Shown here: positions 36,182 to 45,152 of the stretch, piece after piece
Position numbering within the stretch: the stretch's first letter is position 1
Layout of the letters: every line of letters begins with the position of its first letter
Assembly: GCF_002879855.1 (NCBI RefSeq)
Contig: NZ_PNYB01000002.1
Location: 124,001-188,000, forward strand
Direction of reading: 5' to 3'
Source: Trinickia soli
Lineage (GTDB): Bacteria > Pseudomonadota > Gammaproteobacteria > Burkholderiales > Burkholderiaceae
Length of the DNA stretch: 64,000 nt
Made by a program: the position numbers and the translations under genes
The notes under the pieces: generated by a model
Told to the model about the DNA's origin: nothing
Seen by the model: the letters and a program-made list of their open reading frames with translations, nothing else
The model's database searches: none

Positions 36182-38644
36182 TCAATGGCTACCGGGCACG
36201 CGTGCCGGCTTTTCGCCGCGAGCCTCGGCAGGCGTCAAAACGAGAAGATGAACGCGCGGCCCAGGCAACAGGGGTGTCTTGCGCCCCTCCACCCACGCCT
36301 CGTGACCCGCGAGAAAATATGCGCTCATCGGATGGCCGCTCTGACCCCCCGGCATGTTGAAGATGCCGAGATCCTCATGTCCCGGCGAGATGACCATCCG
36401 CTCGGATTGGCCAAATGTCGGGGTCGCGACCCGCGGCATGTTGCCATCGCCGGGCAATGCATCTGCCGGCGCTGCGAGCCATCGGGACAGTGCGGGAAAC
36501 ACCGCTGCAAACGGATGAACGATATGGGCGGTATTGCTTTGCCCCCACGTGGCGTCTTTCAGTGCGGCTCCGCCTCGCGTCAAGCGGGCGATCGAATCGT
36601 CGATCGCAGCCAGTTCAATTTCCCGCCATGTCTTTCGACGCAGGGGTAGCCAGTTCGATGGCTGTTGATCGACAAGACGTGCCAGTACGGTCGGCCATCG
36701 GGATGTGGCTTGGGCAAAGCTTGCGGATGGGTCGAGCTTGCGCATCTCACGATCGGCTTCGCCAAATAGCTCCGCATACAGGCTACTCAGGTAGCGACGG
36801 CTCAAGCGATATGCCACGGACCCGACGCAGGCGCAGCCATCCCACCGTTCGAGCAACAGCCGTTTGAATTCAGCGCGCTGAGGGTGATTGGCCAACGCGC
36901 GTTCGTCGAGCGCGCGTAAGGCGCGCTCGCGCCAAGCTGACATGAACAACGCGCGATCGTCCAGGCCGGGTGCGTAGGCTGCTGCTTCGTCGAATGAGGG
37001 TCGCGCCGCGAGGTCGTCGCGGATCTGACGCGCTCGCGCGCCGGGGTCTGCGCCGCCGTCGCCGATCACGTCGTAACCTGCGCCGGCCAATTGGCGCGAA
37101 TTGGCCGACCAAAGCAGACCGGACGCCGGGTTCACGATCGACGGATGGTCGTCCGCAGGGAGCCGGGAGCGCCATCCTTTCGTCGGGGCGTCGGACGCGT
37201 AGGGGAAGGTGGCCTCGAAGGAGGCGCGTCGGTCAGGCATGGCGCCCGCGATGGTCCAGCCGACGTTGCCCGCGACATCGCCGACAATGAGGTTCTGTGC
37301 AGGGATGCCTGCCGCCTGACCCGCGGCCAATGCTTCGGGAACATCGGCGGCCGCTTCCGCGCGAAGCAGGTTCAGATTCACCGCGCCTTCGTCTTCAGCG
37401 ATCCATCGGACGGCATAGCGTCGATCGCCTGCCTGCCACACCGGCCCCAGATCGGTTTGCGCGACACGTATCGTTTCGTCGGGTGCGCCGCGCACGCGCA
37501 ACACCTCCTCGCGGAATCGAAGCGGGGCCCAGCCGTTCGCCGTTCGATAGGCATCGGGATGGTGCGAATCGGACTGCAATTGAACGAGATCGAGATAATC
37601 GCCGTATCTGTTCGAAAAGCCCCACGCCACTGCGCCATTGCTGCCCGCGACGACTGCCGGCGTGCCGGGCAACGTCACGCCGACGATACGCCGCAGCTTA
37701 CCCATCGACGCAGGGTACTCGAGCACGGCTCGATACCAGATGTTGGGAAGACGGAGCCCGAGATGCATGTCGTTGGCGACGATCGCGCTGCCGGTCGTCG
37801 AGTGTTTGCCCGATACCGCCCAGGCGTTGCTGCCTGTCGCCGTGCCGAACGGCAGGTCGGACAACGCGTCTCGCTCATGCAGTACAGCGACAGCCTGCGC
37901 TGACGGTGACGGGCCGCCGAACCACTCGGGTGCGGCGCCGTCGATCGGTGTTGCGCCACACTGCATGGAAGGCGCATCGAGCGGCGCATCCCATCCGCTG
38001 CATTCGGGCAACAAGGTGCGCAGCGCCTGCGCATCGGTGTGTGCGCGCAGCCAGCCGCGCGCGAACTCGCGGTGCAGCAGGTTGCCTTGCAATTCGAAGT
38101 ACATCGACCAGATCACGAGCAAGCTGTCCTCCGGGCGCCACGGTTGCGGCTTCGTGCGCAATACGAGGTACTCGAACGGGCGTACGCGCAGTGCCGCGAG
38201 CCCGGCATTGACGCCGGCTGCATAGCGCTCGAGGATCCTGCGGTCGGCCGGGGAAAGGCGTGCAAGCGCCCGGCCGGCGAGAGCGTCGAAGCCATAGATG
38301 CGGCGTTCGCGATCGACCTTGAGCGCAGCGGGTCCGATCAGAGCCGCCAGCGTCCCCGCCGAGGATCGCCGCAATAGATCCATCTGGAAGAAGCGATCCT
38401 GCGCATGGGCAAATCCTGTGGCGTAGGCAACGTCTTCACGCGTGGCCCCCGAGATTGTCGGCACGCCCTCCGCGTCGCGTGCGATCGAGACATTGGCTTG
38501 CAATCCGCTTGCAGGCGCGGCGCCATCGAGCGACGGCAGGCTCAGCGAGAACGCCAGGACGCCAGCGGCCGAGATCAGCGCGAACAACGCGGCAATCCAC
38601 TTCAGCATCATGCGAGCGCGCCGGTTGACATGCTGCTTTTGCAT
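36182..38644 (-). CDS. Penicillin acylase-family Ntn-hydrolase
   Basis: The 820-aa precursor has an N-terminal hydrophobic signal or anchor (LKWIAALFALISAAGVLAFS). An alpha-chain region has GVPTISGATREDVAYATGFA and HAQDRFFQMDLLRR. The autoprocessing site is GSNAWAVSG, with Ser272 as the predicted N-terminal nucleophile of the beta chain. It would hydrolyse amides in the periplasm; the family includes beta-lactam acylases, acyl-homoserine lactone acylases and maturases that remove acyl leaders from natural-product precursors. It is divergent from the operon starting at 38833 and shares its regulatory gap. Confidence 0.86.
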   Translation of the reverse strand: MQKQHVNRRARMMLKWIAALFALISAAGVLAFSLSLPSLDGAAPASGLQANVSIARDAEGVPTISGATREDVAYATGFAHAQDRFFQMDLLRRSSAGTLAALIGPAALKVDRERRIYGFDALAGRALARLSPADRRILERYAAGVNAGLAALRVRPFEYLVLRTKPQPWRPEDSLLVIWSMYFELQGNLLHREFARGWLRAHTDAQALRTLLPECSGWDAPLDAPSMQCGATPIDGAAPEWFGGPSPSAQAVAVLHERDALSDLPFGTATGSNAWAVSGKHSTTGSAIVANDMHLGLRLPNIWYRAVLEYPASMGKLRRIVGVTLPGTPAVVAGSNGAVAWGFSNRYGDYLDLVQLQSDSHHPDAYRTANGWAPLRFREEVLRVRGAPDETIRVAQTDLGPVWQAGDRRYAVRWIAEDEGAVNLNLLRAEAAADVPEALAAGQAAGIPAQNLIVGDVAGNVGWTIAGAMPDRRASFEATFPYASDAPTKGWRSRLPADDHPSIVNPASGLLWSANSRQLAGAGYDVIGDGGADPGARARQIRDDLAARPSFDEAAAYAPGLDDRALFMSAWRERALRALDERALANHPQRAEFKRLLLERWDGCACVGSVAYRLSRRYLSSLYAELFGEADREMRKLDPSASFAQATSRWPTVLARLVDQQPSNWLPLRRKTWREIELAAIDDSIARLTRGGAALKDATWGQSNTAHIVHPFAAVFPALSRWLAAPADALPGDGNMPRVATPTFGQSERMVISPGHEDLGIFNMPGGQSGHPMSAYFLAGHEAWVEGRKTPLLPGPRVHLLVLTPAEARGEKPARVPGSH

Positions 38645-38729
38645 TGACGTGCATCCTTCCTTTCATTGAATCGCGTCGCCCCGTCCCGGCATGGCATGTG
38701 AAGTCATGCGACGACACGGCGACCGATGC

Positions 38730-38773
38730 TTCGATACGCATCGAAACAAGCTGTGCCCATGCGCGGCTATAGT
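38730..38773 (+). promoter_or_regulatory. Shared operator-promoter module, copy 1
   Basis: The palindrome TTCGATACGCATCGAA (38730-38745) is followed after exactly 22 bp by TATAGT (38768-38773). The same layout recurs at 42275-42318. There is no good -35 hexamer at the right distance from TATAGT, which suggests an activator or a repressor that overlaps the -35 region. It would drive the operon at 38833 and may also affect the divergent acylase gene. Confidence 0.65.
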
Positions 38774-38832
38774 CTGCCTTCCTGCCGTGCGGCCCGCAGC
38801 GCGGGGAGCACGCGATGCCTCGGAGACCTTCG

Positions 38833-39267
38833 ATGAATCAAACCGCCGACGCCAAATTGATGCTGCATATTTTCGACACCTGGCACGATACGGTCCGCAA
38901 ACGAGATCTGAAGTCTACCGCTGCGCTCTACGCTACGGATGCGGTGCTCGAAACGCCGTTGGCACTCGCTGTCTATCCTGAGCGCAAGTCCGGCCTCATT
39001 ACGGGCAGGGAAGCGATCCTCACGTTCTTCGAAGACAGCATCCGCAAGTTTCCCAGCGATCTCTCGCAGTGGTATCGAACCGGGGTGTTCTTCGTCAACG
39101 GCAGACAGTTGACCTGGGAGTATCCGCGCGTCGCGCCCGCCGGCGACCAGGTCGACCTGATGGAGATGATGGACATCGGCCACGATGGCCTGATCGCGAG
39201 TCATCGCGTCTACTGGGGCTGGAATGGCGTCAAGCTGCTGACGTCCGCTTTGGCGCGAGATCTATGA
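38833..39267 (+). CDS. NTF2-like (SnoaL-type) protein
   Basis: Start at ATG 38833 (144 aa); GGAG lies 8 bp upstream. The cone-shaped NTF2-like fold is suggested by LMLHIFDTWHDTVRKRDLKS, TDAVLETPLA, GREAILTFFEDSI and the closing beta strands with MEMMDIGHDGLI. Such proteins are isomerases, cyclases or binding proteins. It overlaps the next start by 4 bp. Confidence 0.72.
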   Translation: MNQTADAKLMLHIFDTWHDTVRKRDLKSTAALYATDAVLETPLALAVYPERKSGLITGREAILTFFEDSIRKFPSDLSQWYRTGVFFVNGRQLTWEYPRVAPAGDQVDLMEMMDIGHDGLIASHRVYWGWNGVKLLTSALARDL

Positions 39268-40751
39268 CAGAGGGGCGAGGCGGGCGGCGGCTGGCGATCG
39301 TTGGCGGCGGCGCGAGCGGGGTTGCGGCATTCGTGGCGGCGGTCAGGTACGGCGTCGCGCAATCGATCGACATCGTCGATCCAAGGGGGATCGGACGCGG
39401 GACGGCGTTCGCCGCGCGGCGCGCTGCGTTGCTTTGCAATACCTCGGTCGAAACGATGTCGATCGTCGATGACAACCCCGATGACTTTCTGGCCTATCTG
39501 CACTCGATCGGCGTGCCCGCGACGCGCGATGCGTTCGTCCCGCGCGCTCATGTATCGAGCTACCTGACGTCGCGTTACGAGCAGTTTGCCGCGCTTGCGC
39601 GCGCGGCCGGCATCGAAACGCGCCTCGTGCGAGCCGCCGCGTCAGGCATCGACAAAGCGGCGCGTGGCGGCTACGTCGTCTCGCTCGATAACGGCACGGC
39701 GCTCGATGCGACGGACGTGCTCGTTTGCACGGGGCACGGCGGCCCGTATCTGCCCGATGCGGTCAAGCCGCATGTCGGCGCACCGCTTCTGTTCGAGAGC
39801 CTGTATCCGGAAGATCGCGTGCTCGCTGCGCTCGAACCCGCCTCGCGTGTGCTCGTTCTCGGCAGCCGATTGTCTGCCGTCGATTCGGCGCTCCTCTTGT
39901 GCGCGGCGGGGCACATCGTTGAGATCGTGTCGCCGTCGGGGCGCTTGCCGGCGGTCCGGACGGCGACAACCCGTGCCTGTCCCGTAGCGGTCGATACAAA
40001 GGGGCTCGCGCAGATCGATCTGGATTCGGATGGGTCCTCGCTATCGTGGCGGCTACTACGGATCGTTGCGCGTTCAGCGCGCGCGGTACACGGGCGAGCC
40101 TTGAGCGCTCAAGTGGTACGCGCATGCGCGCCGATCGAGCGCATGCGTCGCGAGGCCGAGCTCGCACGGCGCGGCATGACCGATTGGCAAGACATTCTCG
40201 TCGCCTATATGGATGCGGCGCAGAGGCGATTGCGCGGCGAGAGGCTCGAGCGTCAACGGCGTGCGCTGGCCGAATGCGCACGCGTCGTCGGCCGCTATCT
40301 GTTCGCCTGTCCGCTGCAAAGCGCCGAGAAACTGCTGGAGTACGCGCAGGCTCAGCGCTTGACAGCGAAAGCGGGGAGCCCCGCGCAGCTGCATTTCGGC
40401 GCTCGCTGGAGCGTGCGCTGGAAAGAGGGCGGACAGGACGCATATGATGCGATCGTCTGTGCGACCGGGTTTCATAAAGCATCGTCAGGGGCGATGGCAG
40501 AGGGCTTACGGTTCGATGATCCGGCGGCCGCCGACACGACGATACACGTTGGCCCCGACTTGCGCGTGGTGCTGCCGGGGGCGGCGCGCCCCGAACGGAT
40601 CTGGCTGCTCGGTCTTGCCTCGCAAGCGGGCACGCCTATCGTCAATGCCGTCTATCAATCGGTGCGCCAGGCGTTCGAGGTTTGCCGCGCGTGGCACGAG
40701 GGCGATGCCCTGCATCAATCACAAGGATTCGTAGCCGAGGAGGCGCAATGA
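39264..40751 (+). CDS. FAD/NAD(P)-binding flavoprotein (NAD_binding_9-like)
   Basis: Start at ATG 39264, overlapping the NTF2-like gene (495 aa). The FAD site is LAIVGGGASGVAAFVAAVRY. It continues IDIVDPRGIGRGTAF and CNTSVETMSIVDDNPDDFLAYL, typical of the NAD_binding_9 / YdhS-like group. A second nucleotide site is near RVLVLGSRLSAVDSAL, and the late phrase IVCATGFHKAS resembles the ATGY motif of N-hydroxylating monooxygenases. The substrate is unknown. Context suggests a role in the adjacent specialised-metabolite locus. Confidence 0.72.
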   Translation: MTEGRGGRRLAIVGGGASGVAAFVAAVRYGVAQSIDIVDPRGIGRGTAFAARRAALLCNTSVETMSIVDDNPDDFLAYLHSIGVPATRDAFVPRAHVSSYLTSRYEQFAALARAAGIETRLVRAAASGIDKAARGGYVVSLDNGTALDATDVLVCTGHGGPYLPDAVKPHVGAPLLFESLYPEDRVLAALEPASRVLVLGSRLSAVDSALLLCAAGHIVEIVSPSGRLPAVRTATTRACPVAVDTKGLAQIDLDSDGSSLSWRLLRIVARSARAVHGRALSAQVVRACAPIERMRREAELARRGMTDWQDILVAYMDAAQRRLRGERLERQRRALAECARVVGRYLFACPLQSAEKLLEYAQAQRLTAKAGSPAQLHFGARWSVRWKEGGQDAYDAIVCATGFHKASSGAMAEGLRFDDPAAADTTIHVGPDLRVVLPGAARPERIWLLGLASQAGTPIVNAVYQSVRQAFEVCRAWHEGDALHQSQGFVAEEAQ

Positions 40752-41449
40752 GACTTTACGGCGATCGGGGTTCGAGCAATACGCGTCGCGTGTTGACGGT
40801 GATCGATCACCTGAATCTGGATGTCGAATTCAGATTCGTGAATCTTTTTGTCGGGGAAAACCGCACACCCGAATATCTTGCGCTGAATCCGAACGGAACG
40901 ATTCCGACTTTCACCGATGGCAATCTCACATTGTTCGAAGCGTCGGCCATCATGATCTATTTGGCCGAAAAAACCGCCTCCACGTTATGGCCGCCAGGCC
41001 TCGCGCGCTTCGAGGTGTTGAAGTGGATGTTCTGGGCCGCCGAGCATTTCCGGCGCGGCCCGTCCGTGCTGATCGACGAGCGCTTTATCCATCGGCTAAA
41101 GGGGCAGCCTGAAGATCCGGCTTTGGTCGCTGACGCGATGAAATCGATTCACCGCTATGCGGCCGTCCTCGACAGTCACTTGCGCGATCGCGCATTCGTG
41201 GTAGGCGAAACGCCGACGCTCGCCGATATCGACCTCGCGTCACCGTTCAGCCATATCGCACGTACGCGTGCCCCCTTCGATGTCTATCCGAATCTGGGCG
41301 CCTGGCATGCGAGGTTGTCGGAGGCCATACCGGCCTGGCGAACGAGCGGCGCCGACCTGGAGCGCCGGATCGCCGAAATAGAAGCGTCGTTCGAAGGCGG
41401 CGACGCGGCGCGCCACGGCGTTGCGCCGCTGGCCGCAGCGCAAGCCTGA
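40748..41449 (+). CDS. Glutathione S-transferase
   Basis: Start at ATG 40748, overlapping the flavoprotein stop (233 aa). The N-terminal thioredoxin fold begins MRLYGDRGSSNTRRVLTVID, with NPNGTIPTFTD and LFEASAIMIYLAE (the Glu-Ser GSH-binding pair). The C-terminal helical domain has VVGETPTLADIDLASPF. It may detoxify reactive intermediates from the linked pathway. It converges with the ArsR-type gene. Confidence 0.84.
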   Translation: MRLYGDRGSSNTRRVLTVIDHLNLDVEFRFVNLFVGENRTPEYLALNPNGTIPTFTDGNLTLFEASAIMIYLAEKTASTLWPPGLARFEVLKWMFWAAEHFRRGPSVLIDERFIHRLKGQPEDPALVADAMKSIHRYAAVLDSHLRDRAFVVGETPTLADIDLASPFSHIARTRAPFDVYPNLGAWHARLSEAIPAWRTSGADLERRIAEIEASFEGGDAARHGVAPLAAAQA

Positions 41450-41470
41450 TGCCGCCGATCGGCAGGCGCG

Positions 41471-42208
41471 CTAGGCGCTTTCGCGGTAATCGTTGAAAGC
41501 GGACGTCGGGTTTTTCAACGCGTCGAGATCAATGCCGAAGTGCTCGCGCAGTGCATCCGAGCCGGCCGGCGTCACCGTGACTGCACGTGTGTCCCGACCC
41601 CGGCGCAGCCATGTCCACGCGCAGAACCCGTTCATCAAATGCGCGCCGAGAGGACCGGCGATGTGGTATTGCCGCTCCGTCCAATCGAGGCAGCGATGCG
41701 CGTGGCCCGTCTGATTGGCGAACGGGCCGCCCACATCCAGCCCCAGCCGCTGCAGCAACGCGTGACCGGCCGGCGTCAGTTCGTACTCGTATTCGCTGCG
41801 TTCGACGAGATACGCTCGCGCCAGCATCGCCTGGGTGACGGCCACGCCGACCTGTCCCGCCAGATGGTCGTAACAGCATCGGGCAAAGCGCAGTTCGCGC
41901 GCGCAGCGGTTCGGCGTCGACCGCCATTCCTGCGTCACGGGGCCGACCGAAGCGAGGCTCTCCAGCACGCGCGGAACGTGCGGTCCCGCGAGGCTGTAGT
42001 AGCGGTGCCGTCCTTTACACTCGACGCGCAGCAATCCGCCATCGAGCAGTTTCGAAAGATGCGAACTGGCCGTCTGCGCCGTGACGCCCGCAGCATCCGC
42101 GAGTGCGCCCGCCGAGCGTGCGCTTCCATCGGCCAGCGTGATCAGGATGACCGCACGCACGGGCTCTGCGATCAAATGCGCCACCGTGGAAATATTGTGC
42201 TGACTCAC
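41471..42208 (-). CDS. ArsR/SmtB-type winged-helix transcriptional regulator
   Basis: The GTG start at 42208 (245 aa) has GAGGG upstream. The winged HTH spans about 5-85: IAEPVRAVILITLADGSARS, TAQTASSHLSKLLDGGLLRV and KGRHRYYSLAG. The C-terminal domain includes RCCYDHLAGQVG, a phrase I associate with the larger ArsR-like regulators of Burkholderiaceae. It sits between the two operons whose promoters share the palindrome, so it is the best local candidate to bind it. Confidence 0.82.
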   Translation of the reverse strand: MSQHNISTVAHLIAEPVRAVILITLADGSARSAGALADAAGVTAQTASSHLSKLLDGGLLRVECKGRHRYYSLAGPHVPRVLESLASVGPVTQEWRSTPNRCARELRFARCCYDHLAGQVGVAVTQAMLARAYLVERSEYEYELTPAGHALLQRLGLDVGGPFANQTGHAHRCLDWTERQYHIAGPLGAHLMNGFCAWTWLRRGRDTRAVTVTPAGSDALREHFGIDLDALKNPTSAFNDYRESA

Positions 42209-42274
42209 TGTTGCCCTCGGGTTCGAACAATCAATTTATCGTTATTTCGTAGATTCTTTAAAAAATCAGTATGT

Positions 42275-42318
42275 TTCGATACGCCTCGAAGCATTCTCGA
42301 TGAGTAAACGATTATAGT
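42275..42318 (+). promoter_or_regulatory. Shared operator-promoter module, copy 2
   Basis: TTCGATACGCCTCGAA (42275-42290) is followed after 22 bp by TATAGT (42313-42318). This is the same palindrome (15 of 16 bases) and exactly the same spacing as at 38730. It lies in the AT-rich divergent gap between the ArsR-type gene and the MFS gene. Confidence 0.68.
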
Positions 42319-42349
42319 CAACAGGCCATTCCGAACCGGGCCGAACCAC

Positions 42350-43723
42350 GTGAATGAAACGAACGAATATAAAAAAAGCGTCTTATTGGCGACAAGTTTG
42401 AGCTATGTCGTAGTTATTCTCGATACGACAATCGTCAATATTGCGCTCGGCAGAATTGCCGCGTCGCTGGGCGCCGACGTCACCGGGCTGCAGTGGGTCG
42501 TCAATGCTTACACGCTGACATTCGCCAGTCTGCTGCTGACAGGCGGGCTGCTGGGCGATCGGCTCGGCGCTCGCCAGGTTTACCTGGCCGGGCTGCTGGT
42601 ATTCGCAGCCGCCTCCGCGCTGTGCGGAATGTCCGCGAATCTCACGATGCTCGTCGCCGCGCGCGTGTTGCAGGGCGTGGGGGCCGCATTGCTCGTGCCG
42701 TGCTCGTTGACGTTGATCAGCGCGGCCTATCCCGATGCGAAAGAGCGCGCCGGCGCGATCGGCGTCTGGGCCGGATGCGGTGGCGTTGCCATGGCGGCCG
42801 GGCCGCTTGTCGGCGGCCTGCTCGTTCACTGGCTTGGATGGCGCAGCATTTTCGTCGTGAACGTGCCGATCGCCGCCTGCGGCGCATTGCTGACATTACG
42901 CATTCCCGCGGGACGGCGCGCCCGTGTCGAACATATGGACTTCGCCGGTCAAGCGGCGGCTATCGTCGCGCTCGCTTGCTCGGTCGCCGTGTTGATCGAG
43001 GGCGTAAAGCTGGGCTGGACATCGGCGCTGGTCATGGCGGGTATCGCCGGTGCGATCTGCGGTTGGGTCGGGTTCGTCATGATCGAGGGCCGTCGCGCCC
43101 AACCCATGCTGCCGCTCGGTTTATTCCGCAATCCCGTTTTTTCCGCGTCGGTATTCGTTTCCCTGGTGTCGGCGCTCGTGTTCTACGGGTTGTTGTTTCT
43201 GCTGAGTTTGTATTTCCAGGAGGGGCGCGGTTGGCAATCGCTGCGTACCGGTCTTGCGTTCCTGCCATTGACGGTGATGGTGACCGCAGGCAGCTTCTCG
43301 GCCGGGCGGCTCGGGGCCGCGTTCGGAACCCAGCGTGTCGTGCTGATGGGGTTTTTGCTCTATGCGCTCGGTTTTGCGGGGTTGCTTGCGCTTGCGCATG
43401 AGGCGCCGTATTGGAGAATTGCGCTTTGCTTTCCGGCTGTCGGCTTTGGCTCGGGCGTGATTACGCCGGCCGCGACGGCGACGCTGCTCGGCGCCGTCGA
43501 CAAAACGCGTGCGGGCGTTGCCGCGGGCGTGCTCAACGCAAGTCGGCAAACCGGGTCCGCATTCGGCGTCGCCATCTTCGGCGTGCTGATGAGTCTGATC
43601 CAACCGACGGGCGTCGGCGTGCGCTTCGCGGTGTGCCTCGCCATCGTGCTGTCGCTGCTGGCCGCGTTCTGTTGGCGGATGACGCTTTCGTTCGCGGCGC
43701 GGGCGCCGGGAGCCGTCGCCTGA
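42350..43723 (+). CDS. MFS drug:H+ antiporter, DHA2 (14-TM) type
   Basis: The GTG start at 42350 gives 457 aa; no other nearby in-frame start is better. TM1 is followed by ILDTTIVNIALGRIAASLGA, the classic motif D1 of DHA2 exporters; motif C-like GVWAGCGGVAMAAGPLVGG is also present. About 14 hydrophobic segments. It lies 100 bp before the N-monooxygenase gene and under the shared promoter, so it probably exports the cluster product or gives self-resistance. Confidence 0.86.
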   Translation: MNETNEYKKSVLLATSLSYVVVILDTTIVNIALGRIAASLGADVTGLQWVVNAYTLTFASLLLTGGLLGDRLGARQVYLAGLLVFAAASALCGMSANLTMLVAARVLQGVGAALLVPCSLTLISAAYPDAKERAGAIGVWAGCGGVAMAAGPLVGGLLVHWLGWRSIFVVNVPIAACGALLTLRIPAGRRARVEHMDFAGQAAAIVALACSVAVLIEGVKLGWTSALVMAGIAGAICGWVGFVMIEGRRAQPMLPLGLFRNPVFSASVFVSLVSALVFYGLLFLLSLYFQEGRGWQSLRTGLAFLPLTVMVTAGSFSAGRLGAAFGTQRVVLMGFLLYALGFAGLLALAHEAPYWRIALCFPAVGFGSGVITPAATATLLGAVDKTRAGVAAGVLNASRQTGSAFGVAIFGVLMSLIQPTGVGVRFAVCLAIVLSLLAAFCWRMTLSFAARAPGAVA

Positions 43724-43823
43724 TTCCCCGAACCGTTTTGTCGCCTATCGTGCGCGCATGCCGCGCCCGGACCTTCGCGTGCTCGCAGTTTCACTTTCGC
43801 TTCGCCCAAGAAAAGGACTTGAA

Positions 43824-45152
43824 ATGCGCTATTCGCCAACAAACGACCCGATGGATCTCGTTGGAATTGGCATCGGGCCGGCAAACCTGAGCCTGGCCGC
43901 ACTGCTCAAGCGCCAGCCGCATGTACGCGCCCGCTTCTTCGATCGCCGTGCCGGGTTTCAGTGGCACGCGGGCCTGATGCTGCCCAATGCATCGCTGCAG
44001 GTGCCGTTTTTGAAAGACCTCGTCAGCCTCGTCGATCCGACGAGCGAGCTTTCGTTTCTTCAATTCCTGGCGAAACAAAAGCGCTTGCTGTGCTTTATCA
44101 ACGCGAATTTCCCGCAGGTCCTGCGGCGCGAATTCAATCAGTACTATCGGTGGGCATGCGAGCAATTGGACAGCCTGCACTTCGGTTGCGAAGTGCAGGC
44201 CGTCGAACTCGATCGCGATTCGCTCGTCGTGCGCGGCAACGATTGGGCACAGCCCACGCGCAACCTCGTACTCGGCACGGGCCTGCAACCTGCGGTGCCC
44301 GATTGCGCGAAGCCGTGGCTCGGCGCCACGTTGCTGCACGCGTCCCAGTATCTGATCAACAACAACCCGGTCGAAGGCAAGCGCGTCGTCGTGATCGGCG
44401 GCGGACAGACAGGGGCTGAAGTGTTTCATCATCTGCTTTCCGATTCCGGAGCGATGCCGGCGAGCGTCACATGGGCGTCGCGTCGTTGGAATTTCGCGCC
44501 GCTCGACGAATCGTCGTTCACGAACGAGCTTTATACGCCCGGCTATAGCAATTACTTCTACGACTTGCCGGAAAGGCTGCGCGCGACGTTGCTTGCCGAG
44601 CAAAAGCTCGCGAGCGATGGCGTGTCGCCCGCATTGCTCGAGGCGATCTATCGGCGCGTCTACGAACTGCGCTACGTCACCGGCATGTCGTGCAATCTGC
44701 AATTGCGGCCAGCGCGCGCGTTGATTGCCGTGACGCGCCGCGGCGACGGTTGGTCGCTGACGCTCGGGCACCAGCAGCGACAAACGCACGAGACCGTCGA
44801 CGCCGATATCGTCGTGCTTTGCACGGGCTATGTATACGGGATGCCGGCATGCCTCGATGCCATCGCGGACCGCATCGATCGCTGCGAGGACGGCTACAAC
44901 GTCAACCCCGATTATTCGATCCGCTGGGATGGTCCGGCCGACTGCCGGATATTCGTGCAGAACGCTGCGAAGCATCAACGTGGCATAGCCGATCCCAATC
45001 TCGGGCTGATTCCATGGCGGTGCGCGCAGATCATCAACAGCGTGGCCGGGTCTCAGTTGTACGACGTGGACGAGGCCGCGCCGTTCGTGCATTGGGAGGC
45101 GCAGCCTATGCCCGTTCAGAGCGGCGCCCCCGACCTGGAGATGATGTCGTGA
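43824..45152 (+). CDS. L-lysine/L-ornithine N-monooxygenase (flavin, NADPH)
   Basis: Start at ATG 43824 with AAAAGGA upstream (442 aa). It has the FAD site LVGIGIGPANLSLAAL (about 12-27), the substrate-region phrase DLVSLVDPTSELSFLQFL, the NADPH site VVVIGGGQTGAEVFHHLL (about 187-205) and the ATGY-type motif VLCTGYVYGMP (about 330). This is the SidA/PvdA/IucD family that hydroxylates the side-chain amine of ornithine or lysine. No siderophore synthetase genes are near. Instead it is coupled (stop overlaps next start) to a cupin and a MetRS-like gene, which suggests a supply of N6-hydroxylysine for N-N bond formation. Confidence 0.9.
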   Translation: MRYSPTNDPMDLVGIGIGPANLSLAALLKRQPHVRARFFDRRAGFQWHAGLMLPNASLQVPFLKDLVSLVDPTSELSFLQFLAKQKRLLCFINANFPQVLRREFNQYYRWACEQLDSLHFGCEVQAVELDRDSLVVRGNDWAQPTRNLVLGTGLQPAVPDCAKPWLGATLLHASQYLINNNPVEGKRVVVIGGGQTGAEVFHHLLSDSGAMPASVTWASRRWNFAPLDESSFTNELYTPGYSNYFYDLPERLRATLLAEQKLASDGVSPALLEAIYRRVYELRYVTGMSCNLQLRPARALIAVTRRGDGWSLTLGHQQRQTHETVDADIVVLCTGYVYGMPACLDAIADRIDRCEDGYNVNPDYSIRWDGPADCRIFVQNAAKHQRGIADPNLGLIPWRCAQIINSVAGSQLYDVDEAAPFVHWEAQPMPVQSGAPDLEMMS

